Origin: Amanita rubescens | Taxonomy: Eukaryota; Basidiomycota; Agaricomycetes; Agaricales; Amanitaceae | Reading direction: 5' to 3' | NCBI GenBank assembly: GCA_015039365.1 | Contig: WION01000012.1 | Location: 310,001 to 374,000, forward strand | DNA length: 64,000 nt | Part shown: positions 12,213-22,465 of the stretch, piece after piece | Position numbering within the stretch: the stretch's first letter is position 1 | How the letters are laid out: each line of letters starts with the position of its first letter | Position numbers and translations under genes: made by a program | Notes under the pieces: generated by a model | Told to the model about the DNA's origin: nothing | The model's database searches: none | What the model saw: only the letters and a program-made list of their open reading frames with translations

Positions 12213-12719
12213 ATCTACGCGTTTCGACGCTCAGATGTCTTTTAAGGAAAAGGGTCGTTCACGAGAGGGAAGGGTATAGTTTTCACTTGAGTGAGCCTTT
12301 GAGTTAAAAACGGATGGGCGAAGCCCCCGGGAGGGACTCCCGGCCCGAAACGCTGGGGGTCGGCAAGGCGAGCTGTGAGGGCGGGTGGGCGCCGAGCAGG
12401 TCAGCCTTTCGACCTTTCAAAAGCGCGTCGGACTAAGAAGGGAGGAAGACATCTGAAGGTCGGCTTATCTTCCTTAGTTCAGACCTGAGAGAGGGAGTGG
12501 CGGGTGGGGCGCGAAAAGATCCGGAAGCTGCTGTAACGCAACCGAGGAGCTCTAATGGCGCGTCACGAGAGCGAGCTGGAGTCGGTCACGTCGGGTCTCG
12601 CTGTCTTGATGTGGCAGGAAAGAGAAGGGAGACCGTGGCACAGCCACTTCGCTACCTCACACTTAGACTACATTCTACGCCACGCCTCATCCCTCGGCTA
12701 GCTTAGAATTACCATCTAC
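12213..12719 (+). repeat. Nested repeat unit 1 (507 nt, short middle)
   Basis: Its first 164 nt (12213-12376) are identical to 12714-12877 and its last 211 nt (12509-12719) are identical to 13609-13819. Only the 132-nt middle differs from unit 2. It begins and ends with ATCTAC. No convincing protein is encoded. The 5' module contains hairpin-forming GGGC-GAA-GCCC and CCGGGAG-GGA-CTCCCGG segments. Confidence 0.9.
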
Positions 12720-13819
12720 GCGTTTCGACGCTCAGATGTCTTTTAAGGAAAAGGGTCGTTCACGAGAGGGAAGGGTATAGTTTTCACTTGAGTGAGCCTT
12801 TGAGTTAAAAACGGATGGGCGAAGCCCCCGGGAGGGACTCCCGGCCCGAAACGCTGGGGGTCGGCAAGGCGAGCTGTTCCCCTGATGAGGAAGGAGTTCA
12901 TAACGACGCGGCCAGTGAGCTTGTCGACCCCTCCGTCCTTTGAGGAAATGATCGTCCGTGAGAGGGAAAGCCTGAGGGTACAGATCTGCTTTCAGAGTCC
13001 GGGATCCTTGAGTCAAAACGGATGGGCAAAGCCCCGAGAGGGATGGCCAGGGGCCCAAAATGCTGGAGGTCGACAAGGCGAGCTGTTCCCCTGATGAAGA
13101 AGGAGTTAGCGACGCGGCCAGGGAGCTTGTCGACCCCTCCAGTCTAGGAAGGAGGTACACTCATTCTGATTAATGGCCCAAGGGGGCAAAAACGTCTGAT
13201 GGGTGAATGTACCTTGTGAAACAGCTCAAGAGTACGGCGTAAACGCCATAAAGGGAGTCCTAGACAGCGCGAGCAAGGGTAACAAGGGGGACGCCTCGGT
13301 TTTCGCTGTCACAAGCTGCTTTTCCAGTTCCTCTTGGCCGTGTGCTTGGTGTCACTGCCAGTGGGCCGGCATGCATCGAGAGGCCATGACCTGGGATGCG
13401 ATCCAATGTTTGGTGATCATCCATTGTCAGGTGGCCGTGTAATTACGGCGTCGAGGGCAAAGAGCCGGATGCGATCCGACGTTCGGTGATCATCTGTCTT
13501 GCCTAGTATGGTGGACAGCCGTGCGATACGGTGTCGAGGGAAAAGAGCCGGTATGGCCCGGGCAGCTTCATGTGGGTCATTCATGTAGCGCGTCGTGCTG
13601 ATCCTGGAGCGCGAAAAGATCCGGAAGCTGCTGTAACGCAACCGAGGAGCTCTAATGGCGCGTCACGAGAGCGAGCTGGAGTCGGTCACGTCGGGTCTCG
13701 CTGTCTTGATGTGGCAGGAAAGAGAAGGGAGACCGTGGCACAGCCACTTCGCTACCTCACACTTAGACTACATTCTACGCCACGCCTCATCCCTCGGCTA
13801 GCTTAGAATTACCATCTAC
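12714..13819 (+). repeat. Nested repeat unit 2 (1106 nt, long middle)
   Basis: It shares identical 164-nt 5' and 211-nt 3' modules with unit 1, but has a 731-nt middle. It overlaps unit 1 by exactly the six bases ATCTAC, and another ATCTAC ends it. Within it, 12714-12935 and about 12936-13140 form a diverged tandem duplication. The second copy keeps GGATGGGCAAAGCCCCGAG and ends in nearly the same CTTGTCGACCCCTCC. A smaller duplication of GATCC-A/G-A-C/T-GTT-T/C-GGTGATCATC lies at about 13400-13500. It looks like a non-autonomous element or satellite-like sequence; no transposase or reverse transcriptase is seen. Confidence 0.85.
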
Positions 13820-14607
13820 ATATGCATCCGTGATGATCTAGTAAACATTGTGCTGATTAAGTGTGTGGTATAAGCTATGATCTCTTCGCTTCAAATGGTA
13901 AAATTCAATGCAAAACATAATGTATTGCAATGAAAACAATATAAAGATTCCAATGTACATTAGTGCATGCAAAACCCTTATTGAAAATTAAAGTTTTGCT
14001 GCTTGCGAAATGCAAGGCTAAATTTAAACATTGAGCAATATGTTTTCACCGGATTTTGCTGCTTGCAAAATCCGACCTCCCCAGCTGTGTGTCGTAATAT
14101 CTGGTTCTTTACTTGGGTTTTACATGGATATATCATGTCGCGTGAATGACTGACCTATTTCGAGTGTGTTTGATATGTCCGCCGCGTTCGTAATCCGCGA
14201 AAGAAGGGATGCCCTATGTTCGGAAATCGTCTCAAACATGATACATAAGCATTCGCCTTGCAAGGTGGGTTCAACCCAGCTTCAACTATATTTCATTGCT
14301 AAGACCAGGGTATAGAGGAAATGCCCTAACAGCGTTTTGTAAAAGTACGAGTGATATATGCGTGTTGTAGAATGCGAACAAGTGCCTGACAAATAAAACA
14401 AGGATGTGAATAATATTAGAAACAGTGGTGCAAAGTTACGTGTCAAATCGTGAAATTTCGTTATGGAGGAGAAATGTAAATAGGTTGAGGAGGAGATCTA
14501 TTGCGTTACACGTTGTTTGTCAAGCTAAGGATACAAATCAAAAATCGGAAAGAGCAAGAATAGTTGTCGTCGTCGTTAAGCCGCTTGGTGATATATACGC
14601 CGGAATG
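13820..14607. other. Non-coding right flank of the island
   Basis: AT-rich sequence carrying the right 33-nt inverted repeat (13895-13927). It also holds a short direct repeat, TTTTGCTGCTTGC, at about 13991 and 14056. No gene is supported. Confidence 0.45.
13895..13927 (-). repeat. Right copy of the exact 33-nt inverted repeat
   Basis: Exact reverse complement of 9268-9300. The two copies lie 4.6 kb apart. See the left copy. Confidence 0.85.
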
Positions 14608-15874
14608 TCACCAAGAATTTCTCTAAATGCAATCATCAGATTAAGTTTAGAGGAAGCACAAAAGGCAAACTTACGGTCATCAAGCGGAACAGCCGCATGT
14701 TACTTGTGATTGCTAAATCTACACCTCGCCATGCGCATCCGATCTTGAGTTTAGAGAGCTGATGGTGGGATTCCCCTCCTGCCCATACATGCACGGCAAC
14801 CGTATTCAAAGAAGTCCGGTTCTTTACGACCTCGAGAATGCCATGAAGCACGGAATCCCTGTCTATGCCAAAAGCCATGTGCTCCAAGCTTTCTGGAAGC
14901 TTGCGATGTATGAGTGGTAACGCCGAGGGCCTCTCGGTCCTCAGTTCACGAAGCTGAGAGCACTTTTGAATGGCAGATGCTTGCTCGCGCGAGCTAACCG
15001 AAGGAAGGGAAAGCGAGCGCAAAGTCGATCTATGGCTGTTCAAGAGATATTCCAGCAAATGCACGGATGGTTCTCGGTCGAATTCGAGAACGCGTAGAGT
15101 TTCGGAAGAACAATCCAGCAGCCACCTCATGTAGTCATTAGACGGCGGTGTCTGGAAGTTTAGACGTAAGCGCTCTAGAGCACAGGGTAGAGGATCAGAT
15201 GGGGTGGCGGCGAGCTGAGGTGCTGTTCCGCTGATGGAAAGGGACTTTAGAGTTGGCCATACCCGTAAAAGCTGGGTAGTAGTCTGCTCGTTCTCTGACC
15301 AATTGTTGAATTCGAGGGCCGTGATTCCTGGACCAGAGGTGAGGAGTTGGATGGTCTGCTCGTCGAATAGAGGAGCAGGACGCCTCATTCGCAGCTGGTC
15401 CGGCGCTCCGACAATGTCCTTGCCGGGTGCTACACAGCCGTAAAGCGAAAGGGCAAGGCCTGTTAAATTCGGACACAGAGAAACGGTAAGTGCGAACGAG
15501 TGTTGGTGGATACCGAAGGGCTGGTTATGGTCCATGATAATGCGCAAACGCTTGGCTGAATCTCCCAATACGCAGCCTCGTTGAGAGAATCGGTCAATAG
15601 CACCCACAAATGATTCGAGCGCTCTCTGACTCTGAAGGGTGACGTTCCGGAAGAGGAGCTTTTGTGCAGACAGGGACCAAGCGCGGCAAACGAGAGAGCA
15701 AGATTTGAGCATTGCGATGTCGATCTCTAGGTTGTCATTGTAATACACGAGTTGAAGAATGGTCATTATGATCTCCAATGGCATGTCAACAGGCCTAGGC
15801 GTGGCCGCAGCTGGAGTACAAGGTTCAACCCGCGGAGAGGGGCAGAGGGGCGCCAGGAGACTGAGGAAATGCAT
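14608..15874 (-). CDS. F-box-like / leucine-rich hypothetical protein
   Basis: The main exon is 14675-15874, starting at the first ATG of the frame (MHFLSLLAPLCP), and ends at a GTAAGT donor. The closest acceptor gives a five-codon last exon at 14608-14622, for about 404 aa; another acceptor two bases on would add about 13 residues instead. The N-terminal part has an F-box-like helix set (DMPLEIIMTILQLVYY, then MLKSCSLVCRAWSLSAQKLL). It is followed by a repeat-like region of leucine-spaced segments (LTGLALSLYG, LKSLSISG, LRLNF, LRVLEFD, LRSLSLPS), as in the large agaricomycete F-box/LRR families. A role as a ubiquitin-ligase adaptor is inferred from the domain only. Confidence 0.7.
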
Positions 15875-16731
15875 TAGGGGAGGACAAGGGGTGGCGTAGG
15901 GCCCAGTTATATGAGCCAAAGAAGATGTCTAAAAGAGCGGAAGCGCGTCAAGCGCTGTCAGAATCAATACTAATATCCCAGATGGGTCGTTTGATATGCT
16001 ATAGCTACCGCTGCGGCGTCAGCTAGTAAGCGACCCCGTTCCTTGCTACACGTACGTGCACTGAAATTTGACTCTTTTCATCTCGGGCAATTAGAACTAC
16101 AGTGCACCAAGTATTCGCCGGTCAAGAAGCCTATCGATCGCTGGTCCTAACCACCATGCATATCTTCTGGTCTGTGGAGCGTTGAATCAGTTGATCATTC
16201 ATTTTTGCATCCCTGATTTAAATATAACCCGAATCGGCTAACAATAGGTACAAGATATTGATACAAAGATAATCCCAGTCTACCAAAATCGACGTGGGTT
16301 TGGGGCCGCTCTAGCTGCCGCTTCCAGAATTCTACGGCAACGGGTCATTTAGTCCGGATCCACGATATGGATGCACGTACACGACTTGTCACTTTTTGTG
16401 AGTTTTATTTCACAAAACTGGACGTACACTGAAACAGTTACGGGACGAACGCTTTCAATGGGAGGACTCCCGCGTGATCAGAAAGCCAATGTCGTGTTGA
16501 CAAGGGCATTCCCATTCTTGGTGGGCCCGATTGAGTCCCATCAAAAGACATGAAAAGGGCTCGTCCGTCGACTGATTCGAATTATTGCCGCAAAAGTAAA
16601 ACGTCCCTTGCTATGCTATATAGGGCAGCTCCAATCCAGGAACAACGGAAATGAGGACTGACAAATGTGCGTGTTGCAAGGAGTGTAAAGACGTGTTATT
16701 CTCAACCCTTCAGTATTCAAAACGTGCGCGA
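15875..16731. other. Intergenic spacer upstream of the F-box-like gene
   Basis: About 860 nt between the F-box-like start and the COG8 stop, both on the minus strand. I see no supported gene or RNA. Confidence 0.45.
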
Positions 16732-18708
16732 TCATTCTGATTTCCAATTTTCCCAATGATTGTATACTTCGCGTAGTTTTCCAGATGGCTCTGACTCAAC
16801 ATCGTCCTGCACACCGTACACACCCTCTATCAGAGCCCTTCTGACAAACGGAGCCAGCACTTCAAAGTAGACTCGACCAGCTGCCTTTGCCACTTTGATC
16901 TCGCCTTCTTCGCCGTCACCGCACGTTCCAACGACTTGTTTGATGTACTCCAACATTGCCTCTCCCCCCGTCGCCAAAATTTCTTCTTCCACGACAGTCT
17001 TGAGCGCCCCGAACAGGTCAATGGGAGCAAGGAGCCTTAAACCATTCAGAACGTTCATTAAGGCATTTATGAGTGCGGCAAATGGGGGATACGACGCTAA
17101 TATTTGCGGCGGCACATGAGGTGCGACAGCAGATGCCTTGACCTCTGTCGAAGGTAATGGCAGATTATTTGCAGCGGACGACAGCACGAGCCACGTCGAC
17201 GGCAATTCTTGAACCCTAACCTTCTTGATGCTAATCATGCTTGATCTCTCTCTCCTATCCTTGTCTGAACTGCTGAGTCCTGCCTTCCGTAGCCGCCTAA
17301 CCCATCGACGACTGATATCGTTTAGCTCTCGACGAATGACACGTTCAACGGCATCCAAAGTGATGCCAGCAAGTATAGAGCGAAAATCGAGGCCAACGCG
17401 TGAGAACGCGGTGGCACAGTATGTTAATTGTGTCAATGATGAAGAAAGTAGCGACATAGACAGGTGAGGGAAGGACTGAGAAAGCACGGGCAGGAGATGG
17501 GTATTAAGAGCATGAATCGCGTGCGTCGTAACAAGGGCGTGAAGGCGAGAAATAAGTCTTTTCGTGGACGAAGGTAGGGCGGTTTTGGAGTTATGGTTAG
17601 CTGTATGCGTATGGGTATCACGCTGGAAGAGTCGTTCGAGGAATATTGTCGAGTACTGGGTCACAATGTCGTATACACCCTCTCTCCAGGAGTCGATGTA
17701 CTTTTTGAGGTATCTTGCCAGATCTTCTCTTTCCCGATCGCCAGAAGTGGCAATGTCTTTTCTCCTTTGAGGATCATCAAAGTCCTTGTCATAGCCGTGT
17801 TCTTCGAGGAGGGAAGCAACACGCTCAACGTCCCTTCGGAGGGTCTCGAGTATAGATTGAAGACAAGCTTCGCGTCCTGTCAAAAAGGCCAACGCAAGCT
17901 GTTCCTCGCTAGACAAAACAAAAATTGCTTCGAGATCGGGTACGCGATTGCTCGCTTCATTAATAACGTTGTAGTCTTCTTCCTCGTTACATCGTACATC
18001 GCGAACTGCGTCCATTTTTCGCAAAAAGTTGACCGCTTTCCAAAGAGCAGGGAGCTTTTTGGTTGGATCATGCAGAGTCTGAATGAGGGAGAGGTGCATC
18101 TGGTCGACAGCATAATGGACTTCCGCGAGAATGGACGAGAGAATATCCGAAGGTTTGGTCTGTATCCTGTCTTCATAGATCTCTTTCCCCTTGCCCTTTG
18201 CATCTGCCCTTTTCGACCTGTCTATATGCGCTGCCGTTAAAGTCTCGATATGGTTCTTGAGGCTTAGTGCCTCCGCAAAATAACCACTTCGAACGCAGGT
18301 TTCCATGAGAACTGGTATATCCAAAAGGTCGCGCACTTTATCGTGCTGTTCCAGGACGACCCGGGAGCGCCTTCTCTCTTCCAACAGACTTTCAGTTTTA
18401 TCTCGCCATGAGCTCGCGGAAGCGTCAAGGCTTGGCAGACTATTGTCTATGAGGGAATCAAGTGAGGCTGACAAGGAGGACAAAGATGAGCTGAGAGCGC
18501 GTGTTTTGTCATGGAGGGAAAGAAAAGTCGGGTAGGCTGTATGTATTAGGGACGAGAGGGAGGATGTGAAGTGATGAGATTGGGTTTGAAGCGCGGCAGG
18601 TTCATCAAGAAGGGAATCGAGTGTAAGAGTTGACAAGTGGGTAAGATAAATGTGGGCAGCATGATCTGCAGTGAGGGCTGGTGGTAAGATGTCCGTGACG
18701 TTCTCCAT
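16732..18708 (-). CDS. COG8: Conserved oligomeric Golgi complex subunit 8
   Basis: A single uninterrupted frame of 658 aa starting MENVTDILPPALTAD. The Dor1/COG8 signature is clear in the N-terminal third: coiled helices around SLSASLDSLIDNSLPSL, then VRDLLDIPVLMETCVRSGYF and EALSLKNHIETL. The middle carries YLKKYIDSWREGVYDIVTQY, and the C-terminus ends VYNHWENW. COG8 belongs to lobe B of the COG tether, which captures retrograde vesicles at the Golgi. Length is close to human COG8 (612 aa). It is unusual here in having no intron. It is divergent from the membrane protein gene at 18911, with about 200 nt between. Confidence 0.88.
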   Translation of the reverse strand: MENVTDILPPALTADHAAHIYLTHLSTLTLDSLLDEPAALQTQSHHFTSSLSSLIHTAYPTFLSLHDKTRALSSSLSSLSASLDSLIDNSLPSLDASASSWRDKTESLLEERRRSRVVLEQHDKVRDLLDIPVLMETCVRSGYFAEALSLKNHIETLTAAHIDRSKRADAKGKGKEIYEDRIQTKPSDILSSILAEVHYAVDQMHLSLIQTLHDPTKKLPALWKAVNFLRKMDAVRDVRCNEEEDYNVINEASNRVPDLEAIFVLSSEEQLALAFLTGREACLQSILETLRRDVERVASLLEEHGYDKDFDDPQRRKDIATSGDREREDLARYLKKYIDSWREGVYDIVTQYSTIFLERLFQRDTHTHTANHNSKTALPSSTKRLISRLHALVTTHAIHALNTHLLPVLSQSFPHLSMSLLSSSLTQLTYCATAFSRVGLDFRSILAGITLDAVERVIRRELNDISRRWVRRLRKAGLSSSDKDRRERSSMISIKKVRVQELPSTWLVLSSAANNLPLPSTEVKASAVAPHVPPQILASYPPFAALINALMNVLNGLRLLAPIDLFGALKTVVEEEILATGGEAMLEYIKQVVGTCGDGEEGEIKVAKAAGRVYFEVLAPFVRRALIEGVYGVQDDVESEPSGKLREVYNHWENWKSE

Positions 18709-18910
18709 TGACGAGTTCGCGCTTTGTTTGGCTTCGCGTTTGTTTGCAACTCACTCTGTAACCGCGATCTCCTACTATCATAATACTAATAGTAAGATGC
18801 TCGTATCGCTGATCGCTACACAGATGATGTCATTCGACGATGGCGACGGACCGTGACGTGCCCCGATCGTCCACGCGGCTAGACTCCTATTCATCTTTTC
18901 ATCCTTCTCC

Positions 18911-19923
18911 ATGACAATCATAGGCAACTACAAGCTCCAGGCCGTGCGAGCCTTAACTACTACCAGTTTCATCCTAGGCACGCTCTTGCAAGTTAACGCC
19001 ATTTTAGGCGGTGCACGGCATTTCTATGTTGCTTACGGGCCTCAACCCCACCTGTTCACATTCTTCATCATTGGTCAAGCGATCATACAGGTGTACTGGT
19101 TAATGCAACTCTTTCCCTACGAACTCGGGGGACCGGATTCCACTCTCTTACCAGAGAACGAAGATAATTCGGAGAGCGAAGATGACCCTATACAGGCGGC
19201 CGAACCATTCGATGTTGATGCCACTCAACTTGCATATTCGCCTATTTTCGTCCTCGGTAACATCCTGCTATGTATGTGTGGTTTTCTGTATACTTTCTTC
19301 GCTTACGCTTTTGTCCATCACAGCCGTATGGGGTTATTTCTGGATACAAGAGAGCTATATCGCGTGTCAAGTGACCCTGATTTTCAATACATCAATTCAC
19401 CTTTATGCAGTCTACGCGCTCCCTAATCCACTACATAACGTGTCGCAGGAAAACAAAAACCTCCGCACGCACCTCCTTTCCAAGACATCGACTGGTATAG
19501 CTATCTTGTATATGTGGAAGACTTGGGGCATTGTTGATGTAAGCTCGCCAATTGTTGATATGGTGGTCATTCACTTATGCGGCGCAGAAAACGACGGCAC
19601 CGTCTATATCAGAGCAACTTCAAACGACAGTCTTCTTTCTGTTGCTGGTAAGTACATATGACCATAATAGGGATTTTATCAACGACGTATTACAGACGCT
19701 CGCTTCTGGCCCTGACCCTACCCTTGGTTTATGTCTTATTTGCGACCTGGTTGCGATGATACTAGGCCCTCACCAAGTACCAGAATGGCACACGACATTC
19801 ATGTATATGGCCCCAGCAATTGCCATCGTTATTGCTGCAGATTATTATTTTGACGCGAGACGTCGCATAGGTCTGGTGCCAAGGACTCAACGGTTGCATC
19901 AAGCAGAAGGATCTCGCACCTGA
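18911..19923 (+). CDS. Multi-pass membrane protein, function unknown
   Basis: Exons 18911-19271, 19324-19538, 19588-19647, 19696-19923 give 287 aa. Predicted membrane segments are around ALTTTSFILGTLLQVNAIL, LFTFFIIGQAIIQVYWLMQL, SPIFVLGNILL plus the start of exon 2, TGIAILYMWKTW, TTVFFLLL, and MAPAIAIVIAADYYF. An acidic loop (ENEDNSESEDD) separates the second and third. The C-terminal tail is basic (RRRIGLVPRTQRL). I do not recognise the family; it resembles uncharacterised fungal multi-pass proteins. All four splice junctions are canonical and keep phase. Confidence 0.75.
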
Positions 19924-20162
19924 TAATGACCATGTTCTGTACAATAGTAGGCAATCTTCAATGAATTGACATCTTTCAGACACTTCGTGGTGCCCCTGAA
20001 GCGAGCCCCGATGTTGACACGTCCGATAATAACTGCATATATTGAGCGATAGCTATTTTATTCGTGCTTAAACAGCAGATGTAAACAACATGAATCGTAA
20101 GTACACAGTTGTAGATTATCTACAGGTGACAGTTTAGTCTCCATGGAGAGATATATACAAGG

Positions 20163-22106
20163 CTAATCAACAAACTGGGAGGGAAGACAGTCAGTGAACA
20201 AAGACAATCAATACTAAGTGCAAAAATTACTCACAGGATTCGAAGGTGCCACAGGTACCGTCATTTCGGCGGTATCAATTGTATTTTCATTTAATGAAGG
20301 ATCTGCGAACGGATTTTCGGAATGGGGATAATCAATGGACGAGTTGTTTCTGTACAGGCCCAAGTGATCATTGCTGCTCGCGCGAGGCAAAAGCTCGTAG
20401 GGCAAGCTACCCAGATCAGATGAACGTCTAGTATCTGTCGTCGGAGTACGGCTCCGGTTTATGTCTAGTAAAGACGGCAATGATAGAACGGATGGGAATG
20501 GCGATACGCTAGCTCTTGCCCGTAGGTCCGTGGCTTGAGACATGTTGCTTAATTCTGCGTCTCTTTGGCCAGGCGCTGGGGTTAGATAGAAGAAGCCAAC
20601 GTTATTCCGCCTCCGCTGTCTGCGGCGGAACCACAGTAGCATGACGAGAAGTAATATGCAACCCAATATAGTGCCGATCACAGCCCCAACGATGGGGCCA
20701 GCTCTGTGCTGCACATCAGCTAATCTGATAGGCATGGTAGGACAGCGGCAACACTCACTTTGAATTCGAGTGTCGTTGCGTGGCGTTATTTGGTACTGCT
20801 ACGGTTGTCGGGATACTAAGTGTCGTGACACCAATCGAAGTAGTGGGTTTTGTGATCGTAAATACAGAGGAACCACTCGTCGAGGTCACCACGGCGATTC
20901 CGGTGCTTGTAAATGTGGATACAGTGGAAATGGTGGACGAGACTTCAATGATCCCAGGACTGGCCGCGATCAGGTTTTGAACAAGTAGATACCAAATGTA
21001 CTTACTTTCCGCCGCCGGTACTTCCATTTGGGAACTGTGAAGCAGTAGCGGACGCTTGTGTTGTTGGCACAGCGCCTGCGGGTGTCGTAGGTTGATCATT
21101 CTGGTTTGTGGTACTGGCAGGGTTTCCTATGCCGCTGTAAGCTGAGATGCAACCGTAGAAAAAACGTTACCGTACCATTCGAATTGCTCTGACTGACCGA
21201 AGTACTCGAGCCATTTCCGTTGCTCGTCTCAGTTGGGACTGAAGGGGTACTTGTGCTGGGCGTGCTTGCGCCACTAGTTGGCCCAACGTTGCTAGATGTC
21301 ACAGTCGGCAAACCACTGTCGGAGGCGGTAGAACTTGGGGTTACACCACCGCCAGTAGCTGTGCCGCCGCTAGGTGTTCCGGGACTTGTGTTTCCTGCTC
21401 CATTACCATTACCGTTTCCGTTGCCATTATTCCCATTCCCGTTCCCGGGCCCACCACCACCATTTCCACCTGCACCGCTGTTTCCATTGGCTTGATTGCT
21501 ACCATTGTTGTTTGCACCGCCATTACCTTGAGCAGGGCTCTGCTTGCTTAGGTCATCGGTATTGCCATGTCCACCCGGAAGCGGATTTTGATCTCCAACG
21601 CCACTTTTTCTCCGCTTGGTATAGATTAGCCGCGGTGATGCGTTTGATGGCTATCGTTTGAATTGTTATGAAAACATATGTAAGTTCTCGTGAACTCGTG
21701 AACTTTACAAACGAACATTCTCACGACATACCTCCGTGTTCGGGTAATAATCAGAGCTATCGTCGCCGGTCGCGACCGCCTCGGTTCCAAGTGTCTGTCC
21801 ATCGAGGTCTTTTTCGCGGTCTATCCCGGGCATGGCATGGCGCTTCCATAGGCTGCCTTCATGAGATCGTCGTGATAGGACGCTAGCACGAACTGGGAGG
21901 CCCGCATTACATTCATGGGGTCCAAAAGTATGATGGTTTCCACAACCGTTGGAGATGGAGGTAGGATCGTCCGTCCCCTCGACCAGAGGTGGTGTACCAA
22001 AGTATCCAAGGTAGGGGTTGACTTGAGGAGAACCGTCAGGATAGTGAGGGTGAAAATCCATTGGACTCGGGTCGCAGTCGCCAGTGTCGAGTGATAGTTG
22101 CGGCAT
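20163..22106 (-). CDS. Single-pass membrane protein with Gly/Asn- and Ser/Thr-rich ectodomain
   Basis: Minus-strand exons are 21732-22106, 21176-21650, 21006-21126, 20759-20959, 20235-20703 and 20163-20174, giving 550 aa with phase closing at every junction. After about 125 N-terminal residues come a Gly/Asn low-complexity tract (repeated NGNGNNGNGNG), a Ser/Thr/Pro-rich mucin-like stretch and a Thr/Val-rich segment. One strong membrane helix (AGPIVGAVIGTILGCILLLV) is followed by a basic stop-transfer RRRQRRR and a Ser-rich cytoplasmic tail ending SNPFVD. The architecture resembles fungal cell-wall stress sensors of the Mid2/Wsc type, but no WSC or other named ectodomain is visible. No signal peptide follows the chosen start; an upstream exon may supply one. 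Confidence 0.7.
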
Positions 22107-22465
22107 ATGTGATATTCGAAGAAAAAAATTGTGTCGTAGTTGGATAATGAACGAATGTTTCAAAAAGAACGTCTTGAGAGATCGGTACAACAAGAGCCAA
22201 GGTAGAGTACACCTGGAAAGAATAAAAGAAGTGAGTTAGGGTGGCAGCGCACCTGGTAAGTTAGTATTGGATCAACTGATGAACATTATTTAGAACAGCG
22301 CCCGACGACATTCGCGAGAACCGGATGCCGAGAGCCGGCAGATCTAAGATCTGACATATATGATGACATCTCACGTGGCAGTGCTTCCCACGCTAGGTTA
22401 CGGTAGTAGCACGCTTATGGACGTTCCATTGTCGTGCATCTTGTACCTTTCCTTTCTCTACTCTC
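22107..22465. promoter_or_regulatory. Divergent intergenic region, membrane protein / G-alpha
   Basis: 359 nt between two divergent starts. The 5' exon of the membrane protein may lie here. No specific motif can be assigned. Confidence 0.35.

Noticed and set aside
12732..13160. 142-codon minus-strand frame and plus-strand frames in the repeat units
   Set aside because: They track the GC-rich repeat, change between the two units and show no protein-like conservation.
12213..13819. Interpretation of the repeat pair as a complete LTR retrotransposon
   Set aside because: No reverse transcriptase, primer-binding site or TG...CA ends; the two units differ in the middle, unlike LTRs.
17593..18240. 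215-codon frame antisense to COG8
   Set aside because: It mirrors the COG8 coding frame and lacks any motif; COG8 is clearly supported on the other strand.
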